DNA from: Pseudomonas graminis
GTDB lineage: Bacteria; Pseudomonadota; Gammaproteobacteria; Pseudomonadales; Pseudomonadaceae
Reading direction: 5' to 3'
Assembly: GCF_004364335.1 (NCBI RefSeq)
Contig: NZ_SOCR01000009.1
Coordinates: 286,204 to 350,203 of the forward strand
Length of the DNA: 64,000 nt
Within the stretch, counting starts at the first letter, position 1. The number at the start of each line of letters is the position of its first letter. Below, one piece after another: positions 8,576 through 17,506 of the stretch. Made by a program: the position numbers and the translations under genes. Under the pieces are notes generated by a model. The model had not been told where the DNA came from and searched no databases. It worked only from the letters and a program-made list of their open reading frames with translations.

Positions 8576-8587
8576 TATTTACACATC

Positions 8588-9349
8588 ATGAACACACAAA
8601 TGACAGTATCCCGACGCCCGGCACCCGCAACCCGCAGCTTTCTCTGCGTGCTGGTCGCGCTGTGTCTGTTGTGTGCCGCCAGCCTGAGCCGCGCGGACAA
8701 CATGACCCTGCCTGAAACACTTATCGGCGTGACCCAGGGCTTTCTTGAATTCACAGTTGAAGACTACATGGCGACCAACCAAACCGCCGGCCGTTACGAG
8801 ATCGAGGTCAAGCAGCTGGATCCGCGCATGCGCATGCCGCTGTGCGACAAGGATTTGACAGCGTCACTGGAAAGCCCCGGGCAGCCCATCGGCCGCGTCA
8901 CCGTGAAGATACGCTGCGAAGGCACGTCCCCGTGGACGGTGTTTGTGCCGGCCCAGGTCCATCTTTACCGCAATGTAGTCACGGGCGTGCGACCTATGAA
9001 GCGCGACGCGATCGTGACTGAAAACGATGTGGCGCTGCGCGAACGTGACGTGAGCCTGCTGGGGCAAGGCTTCCTGGATTCGCTGGATCAGGCAGTTGGG
9101 CAGAAAGTCGTCCGACCAACGGTCATCGACCAGATCCTGACGCCCGTCCACCTCGAACAACCGCAAATGGTTCACAAGGGCGATCAAGTGGTGATCAGCG
9201 CACGCAGCGGTTCGATGAGCGTGCGGATGCCGGGCGAAGCCCTGTCGGACGGCGGTTTCAACGAGCAAATACGGGTGAAGAACCTCAACTCTCAACGGGT
9301 GATCAAGGCCAATATCGTTGCGCCCGGGCAAGTTGAGGTCGCTATGTAA
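8588..9349 (+). CDS. flgA: Flagellar P-ring assembly chaperone FlgA
   Basis: A 253-residue periplasmic chaperone for FlgI assembly into the P ring. Seen: a Sec signal peptide with hydrophobic core FLCVLVALCLLCAASLSRA (about residues 18-36), then the FlgA/SAF-like domain with DYMATNQTAGRYEIEV, the Cys pair of the N-terminal domain, and the C-terminal SAF region (MVHKGDQVVISARSGSMSVR). The ATG at 8588 gives a full signal peptide; the ATG at 8600 (249 residues) fits the sigma-54 start better. It is first of the flgA-flgM-flgN group. Confidence 0.93.
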   Translation: MNTQMTVSRRPAPATRSFLCVLVALCLLCAASLSRADNMTLPETLIGVTQGFLEFTVEDYMATNQTAGRYEIEVKQLDPRMRMPLCDKDLTASLESPGQPIGRVTVKIRCEGTSPWTVFVPAQVHLYRNVVTGVRPMKRDAIVTENDVALRERDVSLLGQGFLDSLDQAVGQKVVRPTVIDQILTPVHLEQPQMVHKGDQVVISARSGSMSVRMPGEALSDGGFNEQIRVKNLNSQRVIKANIVAPGQVEVAM

Positions 9350-9455
9350 CTGACATGTGAAGGTAAGACCTCTGGCGCTGCGCTTGCGCTTTTCCTACAC
9401 TCGGAACCCCTGTGCTCCGTGCGAAGTCCATTCGAGACTGTTTTCGCACGGACCC

Positions 9456-9482
9456 TAAAGTTATTCCGGGTCTGGCCGAAAC
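9456..9482 (+). promoter_or_regulatory. FliA (sigma-28) promoter of flgMN
   Basis: TAAA at 9456, exactly 15 bases, then GCCGAAAC at 9475 matches TAAA-N15-GCCGATAA with two mismatches in the -10 element. It lies 38 bp before flgM, the expected class IV promoter that lets FliA raise its own anti-sigma factor. Confidence 0.85.
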
Positions 9483-9519
9483 CAAGGCAAGCGTCCTAGA
9501 ACCCAGAGGTTTTTCAATC

Positions 9520-9837
9520 ATGGTCATCGACTTCAATCGTTTGAACAGCTCCACTCCCGTTGGCGGTACAACACGTACGGCCAGCACCAAGGAAGCCAGC
9601 AAAACCGAAGCTACGGCAGCGGTCAGCGGCACCTCGAGCGTGCCCGGTAGTGGTGAGGCAGTACATTTGAGCAGCGAAGCTCAACAGTTGCAGAAGATCA
9701 GTGACTCGTTGCGTGATCAGCCTGTCGTCAACAGCGCCCGTGTGGCTGAGTTGAAGCAGGCGGTCGCCGACGGCAGCTATAAGGTCGACAGCAATCGTGT
9801 TGCCAGCAAACTGCTTAACTTCGAAGCCCAGCGCTAG
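9520..9837 (+). CDS. flgM: Anti-sigma-28 factor FlgM
   Basis: A 105-residue small, mostly disordered anti-sigma factor that binds FliA and is exported through the finished hook, releasing late genes. Seen: the N-terminal MVIDFNRLNSS, a Ser/Thr/Gly-rich disordered middle, and the FliA-binding C-terminal half with VNSARVAELKQAVADGSYKV and ASKLLNFE. The ATG at 9520 follows AGAGG; upstream in-frame codons lie over the FliA promoter and were rejected. It is followed by flgN 49 bp on. Confidence 0.95.
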   Translation: MVIDFNRLNSSTPVGGTTRTASTKEASKTEATAAVSGTSSVPGSGEAVHLSSEAQQLQKISDSLRDQPVVNSARVAELKQAVADGSYKVDSNRVASKLLNFEAQR

Positions 9838-9886
9838 CCCCCGGTCTGCGCAGGGGCTTCTGGACGCTTAAACACCAGGGCATGCG

Positions 9887-10354
9887 ATGCAAGACACTAC
9901 ATTGCTTCAACTGATCACGGACGACATTGCGCCGACCCGGCATCTGCTGGACATCCTGAAGGCCGAGTCAGTGGCGCTTCACGGGCGCAATATGGTCGAG
10001 ATGGAACACATCCTGGCGCAGAAACAGGCGCTGGTGATTGTGCTTGAGCAGCATGGACGCCGACGTACCCAGCTGATGACCAGCCTGGGTCTGCCCGCCA
10101 ATCGCGCGGGACTCGAAGAAGTGGCGAAACATTCGTCAGTGGGTGAAGCCTTGTTGACCGCAGGCGATGAACTCAGCGCACTGATGGGTGAATGCCAGGC
10201 GGCCAATGAACAGAACGGCAGCCTTATCCAGCTCCAGCAACTCACCACGGCACAGCAGTTGAGAATTCTCAACGGCGGCGACACCCCGACGCTGTATGAC
10301 AGCCGCGGTTCGACGTCCGGCAAGGCCAGGCCTCGTCCGCTCAGCCAGGCGTGA
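9887..10354 (+). CDS. flgN: Flagellar export chaperone FlgN
   Basis: A 155-residue cytosolic chaperone for the hook-filament junction proteins FlgK and FlgL. It is predicted all-helical: MQDTTLLQLITDDI, then HGRNMVEMEHILAQKQALV, and the central RRRTQLMTSLGL motif usual in FlgN. The C-terminus is polar and Arg-rich. Length and the position after flgM are typical. Confidence 0.92.
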   Translation: MQDTTLLQLITDDIAPTRHLLDILKAESVALHGRNMVEMEHILAQKQALVIVLEQHGRRRTQLMTSLGLPANRAGLEEVAKHSSVGEALLTAGDELSALMGECQAANEQNGSLIQLQQLTTAQQLRILNGGDTPTLYDSRGSTSGKARPRPLSQA

Positions 10355-10429
10355 GTTCTTGTATCAAGGTGCGCAACGTGATGGCAATATGCCGCACGCT
10401 GCCGTTATTTGCCTGGAGATGGATAAACC

Positions 10430-11170
10430 GTGAATGCCTCAAGCGCGGAAGATGTTCCGCAGCCCCCGAAGGTACTGACCACCCCGTTGGAAATCGCCGC
10501 CAATCTGCGGCTGCTGATGGAAAGTCATGACCCGTTGATCATCACCTTTCACGAACGCAGCCAGCGGTTTCAGAGCTACGTGATCGACGTCAACCGCGAC
10601 ACCAACGAGATGATTCTCGACGAGATGATCCCCCGTGACGGTGAGCGTTTTCTGGCCAGCGGTGAACCTTACCGGGTCGAAGGCTTTCACGACGGCGTGC
10701 GCATCGCGTGGGAAAGCAAAGCCCAAATGACGGTGATCGAAGCGCCGCGCAGCTATCGCGGCCCTCTCCCCCAGGAAGTCGTCTATCACCAGCGCCGCAA
10801 CGCGTTTCGCGCGGCGCTGAAGCTGGCATCCCTGATTGATGTCGAGATCGGCGGCGACCGGCTCAAATTCCCGTTGCGCGGCAAACTGCTGGATGTCTCC
10901 GCCACTGGCTGCAAGCTGCGCTTTGAGGGCGATATCTCCGAGCGCATGCAGCTGGGTCAGGTCTATGAGCGATTCATCGCCTCCCTGCCCTTCGGCAACA
11001 TGACCACGCCGGTGGAACTGCGTTATCTGCACTTCGAAGAAAGGATCAACACCACGTTCGCCGGTGTGCGCTTCCACAACATGAGTGGATTGGTGCAGCG
11101 TCAGGTCGAGCGTTTCGTGTATCAGCTGCAGCGCGAAGCGCGACGCTTCGACAAAGACGACGATTTCTGA
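10430..11170 (+). CDS. flgZ: Flagellar brake protein, YcgR/FlgZ family, PilZ domain
   Basis: A 246-residue cyclic-di-GMP effector that slows or reverses the flagellar motor when c-di-GMP rises. Seen: N-terminal YcgR domain (about 15-115), then PilZ (about 118-235) with its RxxxR-type motif in HQRRNAFRAALK and the D-x-S-x-x-G motif in LLDVSATGCKLRF. Both ligand-binding motifs look intact. The start is GTG after GGAGATGG. It lies 75 bp after flgN; an inverted repeat without a T-run (11183-11216) follows. Confidence 0.92.
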   Translation: MNASSAEDVPQPPKVLTTPLEIAANLRLLMESHDPLIITFHERSQRFQSYVIDVNRDTNEMILDEMIPRDGERFLASGEPYRVEGFHDGVRIAWESKAQMTVIEAPRSYRGPLPQEVVYHQRRNAFRAALKLASLIDVEIGGDRLKFPLRGKLLDVSATGCKLRFEGDISERMQLGQVYERFIASLPFGNMTTPVELRYLHFEERINTTFAGVRFHNMSGLVQRQVERFVYQLQREARRFDKDDDF

Positions 11171-11182
11171 TCGTTGGTGGTG

Positions 11183-11216
11183 ACCGGCTGGCGCGCTTCG
11201 GCGCGTGCTGGCCGGT
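11183..11216 (+). terminator. Probable hairpin terminator after the PilZ gene
   Basis: ACCGGCTGGCGCGC-ttcg-GCGCGTGCTGGCCGGT forms a long GC-rich stem with a tetraloop 12 bp after the stop. There is no T-run, so termination is uncertain. From here to 11506 I find no gene. Confidence 0.5.
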
Positions 11217-11506
11217 TGCCGACATCCGCTGCTATTGCCTCCCCGATAGTGGGCACATCAAATAGCGCTTCTTGATCCGCTCCCACAACGCCTCCCGCCC
11301 CGCTCTACCCCCCTCCAAATCACGCCTGCTCGATCAAAATGTGCACCTCATCACGCCCGCGTGTAGGACTCTTTACCGCACCAGTGTGGGATGCGTCTTG
11401 AAATAATCTGTGCCACTTTCAAGCCCCTGACCCTGTGTTAATTTCGCCGCTCAAACGCAGCAGAGCATGGACGCTCGCCGCGGCCACATCTCAGGGAAGT
11501 TACGTC

Positions 11507-11761
11507 ATGCGCCCCATCATCGTTCTCAACGACCCCACCCTCAAAGGCGGTCGAGTCATTCAAGGCTCGCCCTCCACGTTCCTGCACGGTCTCGAAGTCG
11601 CCCGCCACGGTGACGGCGTGCTCTGCTTTCACGGCCCCTGTGCCATCGCCGAAGGGGATGAAACCTGCCTCGTCGATGACCGGCCCATTGCCCGCGACGG
11701 GGACCGCCTTCTGTGCGGCGACACCCTTGTGGCGACCCACGATGACTGCTGCATTCTGTAG
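11507..11761 (+). CDS. PAAR-domain T6SS spike tip protein
   Basis: An 84-residue stand-alone PAAR protein that would cap the VgrG trimer and sharpen the type VI spike. Seen: LKGGRVIQGSPSTFLHGLEV and GDTLVATHDDCCIL, with His and Cys residues spaced as in the zinc-binding tip of PAAR proteins. There is no effector extension. The ATG at 11507 follows GGGAAG; the 24 upstream in-frame codons lack a ribosome site. It lies 8 bp from the next gene, so PAAR-unknown-VgrG-effector reads as one operon. Confidence 0.82.
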   Translation: MRPIIVLNDPTLKGGRVIQGSPSTFLHGLEVARHGDGVLCFHGPCAIAEGDETCLVDDRPIARDGDRLLCGDTLVATHDDCCIL

Positions 11762-11769
11762 GGGTCGTC

Positions 11770-12753
11770 ATGAAACATTCCTTTTTGAACCGGCTGCTCG
11801 GCAAACCTGCGCCGCTGCCACCCCCTGCCTTCCCGCGGCAGTACGAGGCGCCACCGCGCAGCATGTACGACCGGATTTCCGAGAAGCGACTGGCACAAGA
11901 AGCCGCCCAGCGCCTGCTGGACCGGGCCAAGCCCCGAGGTAATTTCTGCCCGCAAAGCGTCAGCGTCGAGGACGTCTGGCTTCGATTGCCCGGGCATTCC
12001 CTGGATCAGCGGTTACCTGTCCAGGACATCCCCAGGCACGCGAACGCGCTGAGCCACGATTCCAGGCTAATGGCTGCCGATGGCTCGCGCCGACTGTTGC
12101 GGCGGATCGAGATCGACACGATCCCCCTGCCATCGACCGAGCCACTCACCCGCGCCATCGAACTGCTGCGGGCGACGCTGACCCAGTGCCCGCTGTTCGA
12201 CCGAGTCGCGGACTGGACGCAGGTTGAAGTGCATCTGTTCCCGCCGTCCCATGTCGATCCACTGGTCTGGTTCGAGACCGTGGTGAGTGTGTGGCCCCAG
12301 GCGTTGCTGCCCGGCGGCGGTTTCCGTATCGCCGGCCAGGCACCGGGGCCGTGGCTTGCCGAATTGCTGTCCAGCAACCTGAGCATGCCCAATCATCTGT
12401 GCCTGAGCATCGACAGCTGGGCCACTCTGCCGGCCAACGCACACGCTGCGGATCCGGCGCCCCTGGGTGAGGTGGTATCCCTCGTTTCGCTCAAACGGGA
12501 CGCGCGAACCGATACCCCGAACACCGCCCCCGAGCAGACCTTCAATCAGCAGGTTCAGGACCTGTCGCTGTGCGGCCAGGTCGGGACCGTTGCTGCCGAA
12601 TGGACGCGGACGGCCCTCGGCTGCCTGGCCGCTCGCGCTTCCCCCGGCCACGCCCAATGGGTGCTGGACCTCACCGACAGCGATTCAAGCGGCGGATGCA
12701 TCATCGCTGAACCTCACGCCGCGCCCACTGCCCCGACAGGAAGTCCGACATGA
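11770..12753 (+). CDS. Unknown protein of the T6SS vgrG-effector operon
   Basis: A 327-residue protein I do not recognise. It has no signal peptide or membrane segment and no DUF4123 or DUF1795 adaptor motif that I can see. The first 60 residues are Pro- and Arg-rich; residues 110-240 look like an alpha/beta fold (ELLRATLTQCPLFDRV, ELLSSNLSMPNHLCLSID). Its stop overlaps the vgrG start by 4 bp (ATGA), so it is translationally coupled to VgrG. By position it could be an effector adaptor or chaperone; that is inference from context only. Confidence 0.6.
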   Translation: MKHSFLNRLLGKPAPLPPPAFPRQYEAPPRSMYDRISEKRLAQEAAQRLLDRAKPRGNFCPQSVSVEDVWLRLPGHSLDQRLPVQDIPRHANALSHDSRLMAADGSRRLLRRIEIDTIPLPSTEPLTRAIELLRATLTQCPLFDRVADWTQVEVHLFPPSHVDPLVWFETVVSVWPQALLPGGGFRIAGQAPGPWLAELLSSNLSMPNHLCLSIDSWATLPANAHAADPAPLGEVVSLVSLKRDARTDTPNTAPEQTFNQQVQDLSLCGQVGTVAAEWTRTALGCLAARASPGHAQWVLDLTDSDSSGGCIIAEPHAAPTAPTGSPT

Positions 12754-15536
12754 CCTTCGCAACCCCCTCCCCCTTGAACTTCGCCGGTATCCGCCAGGAA
12801 GGACGCCTGCTCGAACTCAAGACGCCACTGACCGAGCCGTTACTGGCCGTGCGCGTCCACGGCGTCGAACGGCTCGGCCGAATCCCGCGTTACTGCGTGG
12901 ACGTCGTCAGCGAGTCGACACGCATCGACCCCCACCCACTGATCGGCGAGCCGGTGCGTCTGGCCATCAAGCTGGCCGACGGCAGCCACAGTTACAAACA
13001 CGGCTTCGTGGGCAGCGTGCGCTACCTCGGCAGCGACGGCAGTTTGCAGGACTGGCAGCTTGAATTCGCGCCCTGGTTCAGCCTGCTGGAATACCGCCAG
13101 GATTGTCGCATTTGGCAAGACATGACGTTGATCGACATCTTCACCGAGGTATTCCGGGGGCATCCCCAGGCGCAGGGGCGTTACACATTCGACTTACGCC
13201 ACGAGCAACCGGCGCTGTCCTACGTCACCCAGTTCAACGAGAGCGACGCCCACTTCGTGCAGCGCTGGTGCGAGCACGCGGGCATTTATTGGTACGTCGT
13301 TCATGAGGCTGACCAGCACAGGATCGTCTTCGTCGACAGCGTCCTTGACCTGCCTGCGCTGGAGCCGCAAGCGCTGCCTTTTCACACCCAGACGGCCGCG
13401 CTGGATCACGACAGCATCGTGGAGTGGAGTCAGGCCGACACGCTGCTCAATGGCCACGTTCTGTGGAGCAGCAACAATTACCGGGCGCACCGCCAGCCGC
13501 TGTCTGTCCGCTCCATGGGCCTTAATCCACCGGGGGCGGCGAAGACGCTGGAACGCTACGAATACCGAGGCCAATACGCGTGGCACAGCGATGAAGACGG
13601 CAATTGGCAGACACGGGTGCAGATCGAGCAGGTGGAGTCCGCCGCGCGGCGCATCACCGGCAATGGCGGCGTCCGGCATATGCTGCCGGGCCACACATTC
13701 GAGCTGCGCGGGCACCCGTTGTACGACGCTGGCCCGCGCGACCGCCGGGCGTTCATGCTGATCGCCGTCGAGTTCTTCGCGCAAAGCAACCTGCCCGTTG
13801 CACTGACCTGTCGCGAGCGGCCCGGCAGCCTGCAATCGCAGCTCAAAGGTCTAGGCGCCGACAAACCGTCCGAGAAAGGCGAAGGCTTCTATTGCAACGC
13901 GTTCGAGGCTCAACGCCAGGACGTCCCGTACCGCAGCGCCTTCGAACACCAAAAGCCTGCTAACCCCGGGCCGCAGACCGCCGTGGTCGTGGCGCCCAAC
14001 GGCGGGCCTGTGCAGACCGACGCGCTGAATCGGGTGTGCGTGCGCTTTCACTGGGACCGGCTCAGATCGCCGGAAAAAGCGCCCAGTTGCTGGCTGCGCA
14101 TGCTGCAAAACAGCAGCGGCGCCGGTTGGGGCAGTGTCTATGTGCCACGCGCGGGCGAAGAAGTGGTGGTCACCTTTCTCGACAACGACATCGACCGCCC
14201 GCTGATCCTCGGCCAGGTCTACGGCGGCGACAAACCGGCGTGGCATTCCACGGGCCGGATGAGCGGCTACAAAAGCCAGGAAATCGACGGGCTCGGTTAC
14301 AACCAGTGGGTCATGGACGACACTACTGCGCAGTTGCGCACGCAGATCCACAGCAGTCACGGCCACAGCCAACTGAACCTCGGTTGCTTGGTGGATCAAC
14401 AGGGCAATGACCGTGGCGCCTGGCGCGGTGACGGTTTTGAGTTGCGCACCGAAGCCTCCGGCGCCATTCGCGCACCGCAGGGCTTGTACCTCAGCACCTG
14501 GCGCCGCACCAAGGCACAAAGTGGGCATCTGGACAGCAGCGAAGCTGGCCAGCAGTTGAGCGACGCCTTGCAGCGCATGACGGCGCTGTCCGACCAAGCC
14601 AGTCAGCACAATGCCCTGTCGCTGGAGGAAGGGGTCGACAACCTGAACCGCCTGCATCAGGCCGCCACGCATTCCCACCGCCAGGGCAATGCGACGTCGC
14701 AGGGCTATGACGCACCGCTGATCGTCGCCTCGGCCCCCGCCGACATCGTCGCTGTCACGCCGGAGAACATCCAGCTGCACAGCGGCCGCCACACCAGCCT
14801 TTCCAGCGGTGAAGACATCAACCTCGCCAGTGCACGCTCGCTGCTGATCAGTGTGGGTCGCAGCATCAGCCTGTTTGCCCGCGACGCCGGGGCGAAGCTG
14901 TTCGCCGCGAAGGGCAAGGTGGAGATTCAGGCCCAGGACGACGCCATCGAGCTGACCGCCAAAGACAGCGTGCGCATCACGTCCACCGCGCGAACCATCG
15001 AGATCGCTGCACAGGAAGAAATTCTGCTGACCTGCGGCGGCGCCTACATCCGCCTCAAGAGCGGCGATATCCAGATTCACGCGCCCGGCACCATCGACAT
15101 CAAGGCGGCGAAGAAAAACATCGGCGGCGCCAGCCAGATGGACCGCGAACAGACGCCGTGGCCGCAAAGCACGGCGGGCCAGACGCTGACCCTGCTGGCC
15201 GGACAAAGCAGCGCCGCCAGTCATCAGCCGTGGACCGGCATGCCTTACACGGTGTTCGCCGACGGGGTTGAGATTGAGAAGGGCGTGATGTCGAGCGACG
15301 GGAAAATCAGCGTCGAGCACCGCGTATCGCGCTCGCGCTACCGCGTCGAACTGGCCAACGGCGCCAGCTACGACATCCCGGTCAGCGGCGATTATCTCGG
15401 CGACCAGGACAACGGCGCCCGCGCCAACCGCGGCCTCCACCGCCATCAACACAGCCTGACGCCCGGTTCGGGCGCCGCACCCAGCCAGTACCGCGAAGAC
15501 TACGACCGCCTCAACGACCCGGACACGGAAGCCTGA
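12750..15536 (+). CDS. vgrG: Type VI secretion spike protein VgrG with C-terminal extension
   Basis: A 928-residue trimeric spike. Domains in order: gp27-like base (about 1-380), gp5-like OB fold (about 410-500, with RVCVRFHWDR and GAGWGSVYVPRAGEEVVVTF), the triple-helix needle and DUF2345-type repeats (about 640-800, with IEIAAQEEILLTCGGAYIRL), and a beta-rich tail (about 825-890, VFADGVEIEKGVMSSDGKIS, then YRVELANGASYDIPV) that resembles the transthyretin-like docking domains of VgrGs that carry lipases. The effector gene starts 2 bp after its stop. No core T6SS genes are in the window, so this is an orphan vgrG island served by a system elsewhere. Confidence 0.93.
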   Translation: MTFATPSPLNFAGIRQEGRLLELKTPLTEPLLAVRVHGVERLGRIPRYCVDVVSESTRIDPHPLIGEPVRLAIKLADGSHSYKHGFVGSVRYLGSDGSLQDWQLEFAPWFSLLEYRQDCRIWQDMTLIDIFTEVFRGHPQAQGRYTFDLRHEQPALSYVTQFNESDAHFVQRWCEHAGIYWYVVHEADQHRIVFVDSVLDLPALEPQALPFHTQTAALDHDSIVEWSQADTLLNGHVLWSSNNYRAHRQPLSVRSMGLNPPGAAKTLERYEYRGQYAWHSDEDGNWQTRVQIEQVESAARRITGNGGVRHMLPGHTFELRGHPLYDAGPRDRRAFMLIAVEFFAQSNLPVALTCRERPGSLQSQLKGLGADKPSEKGEGFYCNAFEAQRQDVPYRSAFEHQKPANPGPQTAVVVAPNGGPVQTDALNRVCVRFHWDRLRSPEKAPSCWLRMLQNSSGAGWGSVYVPRAGEEVVVTFLDNDIDRPLILGQVYGGDKPAWHSTGRMSGYKSQEIDGLGYNQWVMDDTTAQLRTQIHSSHGHSQLNLGCLVDQQGNDRGAWRGDGFELRTEASGAIRAPQGLYLSTWRRTKAQSGHLDSSEAGQQLSDALQRMTALSDQASQHNALSLEEGVDNLNRLHQAATHSHRQGNATSQGYDAPLIVASAPADIVAVTPENIQLHSGRHTSLSSGEDINLASARSLLISVGRSISLFARDAGAKLFAAKGKVEIQAQDDAIELTAKDSVRITSTARTIEIAAQEEILLTCGGAYIRLKSGDIQIHAPGTIDIKAAKKNIGGASQMDREQTPWPQSTAGQTLTLLAGQSSAASHQPWTGMPYTVFADGVEIEKGVMSSDGKISVEHRVSRSRYRVELANGASYDIPVSGDYLGDQDNGARANRGLHRHQHSLTPGSGAAPSQYREDYDRLNDPDTEA

Positions 15537-15538
15537 AG

Positions 15539-17506
15539 ATGAACACACCCAGCATCACCTGCCCCATCGCCACCCGCCAGACTTCATCGGCCGTCATGAA
15601 CCAGCGCTGGATGGTCGAGTGCAGCGAGTATTCGCCCAAGCCTGCGACGTTCGAGCCGCTGGTCAATGGCGAGCGCGCCTTTGGCGCCGTCCACGACGCG
15701 ATCATGGCGGCAAAACATTCGGTCGAGATCATCTGCTGGGGGTTTCAGCCGTCGATGCATTTCAAGCGCGGCGGTGGTCAGGCGCAGTGCATCGGCGAAT
15801 TGCTGGTCAATAAAGCCTCCCTCGGTGTGAAGGTGCGGGTGCTGTGCTGGTCCGACAGCGTTCACCTCACTGCGATGTTCGCGGAGAACATGACGCCGGG
15901 GCGGAACCTGGCCTCTTTCGTATCGCACGCCGGCGACTGGCGCTCCACGTGGCAGCAAGCGTATGACTGGGAATGGTACCGCCGCGCCTCAACGCCTGAC
16001 ACCCGCGCCAGTTCGCTGGTGGAACAGATGTTTCCCGCACTCAAGGGCTTCCGATGGATCACGTTGCAGGCACAAGAACTGTTCAAGGCGGGCGCGCGGC
16101 CTTTCGAAAACATCGAGTTTGCGGTCCGCGACCTGGGGCTGGCCGACCGTGCCGAGATTGCCTATCAAATATGGACCCGCTCCCGGGAGCAAGGCGCGGC
16201 AGAACTTGAGGCCGCCGGCAAGGCAGCAGCGATGTCGGTGATCCCCACTCATCACCAGAAAATGGTGCTGGTGGACTACGAACACGCTGACCGGGCAGTC
16301 GGCTTCGTCATGGGGCACAACATGCTTGACCCCTATTGGGACCGCGACGACCACGCCCATGCTCGTTCTGATGACGTGTACGGGCGCAACGGTTTTACGC
16401 CGAGGCAGGACATATCCAGCCGCGTCACCGGCCCGGTGCTTCAGGACCTGAACGCCAACTTTACCCAGGCCTGGCTGAGGGCGACCGGCATTGACCTGCA
16501 GACCGCCCGCGAGCCCCTCGCCGCCCACCTGAAACCGCGCAAAGGCTTTGGGCCGCCGATGATGGCGCAAGTGCTGCGCACCCAGACCGAGGCAGGTAAA
16601 CGCGACATCCGGACCATGTACCTGCAAGCGGTCAAGAACGCGACCCAGTTCATCTACATCGAGAACCAGTACTTCCGCTGGAAGCCGTTCGCCGACGCCG
16701 TTGTCGACATCGCCCGCCGCCATGCCGAAGGCGGCCGCGATCCCGGCGAACATGGCTACCTGCACCTGTTCGTCGTCACCAACTCCTCCGACGAAGGCAT
16801 GGCCGACGGCGCACTCGGGACCTTCCGCATGCTCCGACAGTTGGGCCGCAGTGAAGTCATGCCCTCTGTGGCGCGTCTCGAACACGATGATTACTGGCAA
16901 GCGAAGCTCGATGCGCTGCACGAGGAGTACATTGCCGCGCAAGTCAAACTGGCCGCCTACTACAACCGTGTGGACGCGATGGGCAAGCTCGATGGACCCA
17001 TCGAACGGTTGGAAATCGAACGCGATGAATTGGCCAAACAGTACGCAGAACTGAAAAAACAGCTCAAGAGCGAGAAAAGCGCCCCCATCACCCCGATTGA
17101 TGTGCCTGGTTTAAAAGTCCACATCTGCACACTTGTTGCCCCGGACTCCCCGCCCGATAACTGGCTGGAAGTGTATATCCATAGCAAATTGATGATTGTC
17201 GACGACGTGTTTACCACGTTGGGCTCGGCGAATATTAATGAGCGGAGTATGAGTTCGGACAGTGAACTGAATATATGTGTCGAGGATCCGGCGGTGGCGA
17301 AGCCGTTGAGGAGGCAGTTGTGGGAGTTGCATACCGGGTACAACAGCTCGAGTGAGGACATATCAACGGAATATCAGAAATGGAGTGATGTGCTGACTGA
17401 AAACAATGACCGTCGAGACCCGATGAGTCAAGCCAAACTACGGACACCCGCTTGTTCGCTCGTGGAATTCTTACGACTCAGCCCGAGCCGCAAAAATGTT
17501 GACTAA
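15539..17506 (+). CDS. T6SS phospholipase D effector, Tle5/PldB-like
   Basis: A 655-residue lipase with two HxKxxxxD motifs, the mark of the phospholipase D family: H239-Q-K241 to D246 and H548-S-K550 to D555. Both catalytic triads are intact, followed by GHNML and GSANINERSM. A coiled-coil insert (about residues 470-515, rich in E, K and L) lies between the halves. There is no signal peptide, as expected for a cargo loaded on VgrG and injected into prey, where it would cleave membrane phospholipids. It overlaps the first immunity gene by 11 bp. Closest described arrangement: P. aeruginosa pldB with its tandem immunity paralogues PA5086-PA5088. Confidence 0.9.
   Translation: MNTPSITCPIATRQTSSAVMNQRWMVECSEYSPKPATFEPLVNGERAFGAVHDAIMAAKHSVEIICWGFQPSMHFKRGGGQAQCIGELLVNKASLGVKVRVLCWSDSVHLTAMFAENMTPGRNLASFVSHAGDWRSTWQQAYDWEWYRRASTPDTRASSLVEQMFPALKGFRWITLQAQELFKAGARPFENIEFAVRDLGLADRAEIAYQIWTRSREQGAAELEAAGKAAAMSVIPTHHQKMVLVDYEHADRAVGFVMGHNMLDPYWDRDDHAHARSDDVYGRNGFTPRQDISSRVTGPVLQDLNANFTQAWLRATGIDLQTAREPLAAHLKPRKGFGPPMMAQVLRTQTEAGKRDIRTMYLQAVKNATQFIYIENQYFRWKPFADAVVDIARRHAEGGRDPGEHGYLHLFVVTNSSDEGMADGALGTFRMLRQLGRSEVMPSVARLEHDDYWQAKLDALHEEYIAAQVKLAAYYNRVDAMGKLDGPIERLEIERDELAKQYAELKKQLKSEKSAPITPIDVPGLKVHICTLVAPDSPPDNWLEVYIHSKLMIVDDVFTTLGSANINERSMSSDSELNICVEDPAVAKPLRRQLWELHTGYNSSSEDISTEYQKWSDVLTENNDRRDPMSQAKLRTPACSLVEFLRLSPSRKNVD

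Noticed and set aside
8515..8587. FliA promoter for cheV-cheR on the minus strand
   Set aside because: TAAA is present but the following GCCG-type box is at 13, not 15 bases, and matches poorly. FliA control of cheVR remains plausible but is not supported by sequence here.
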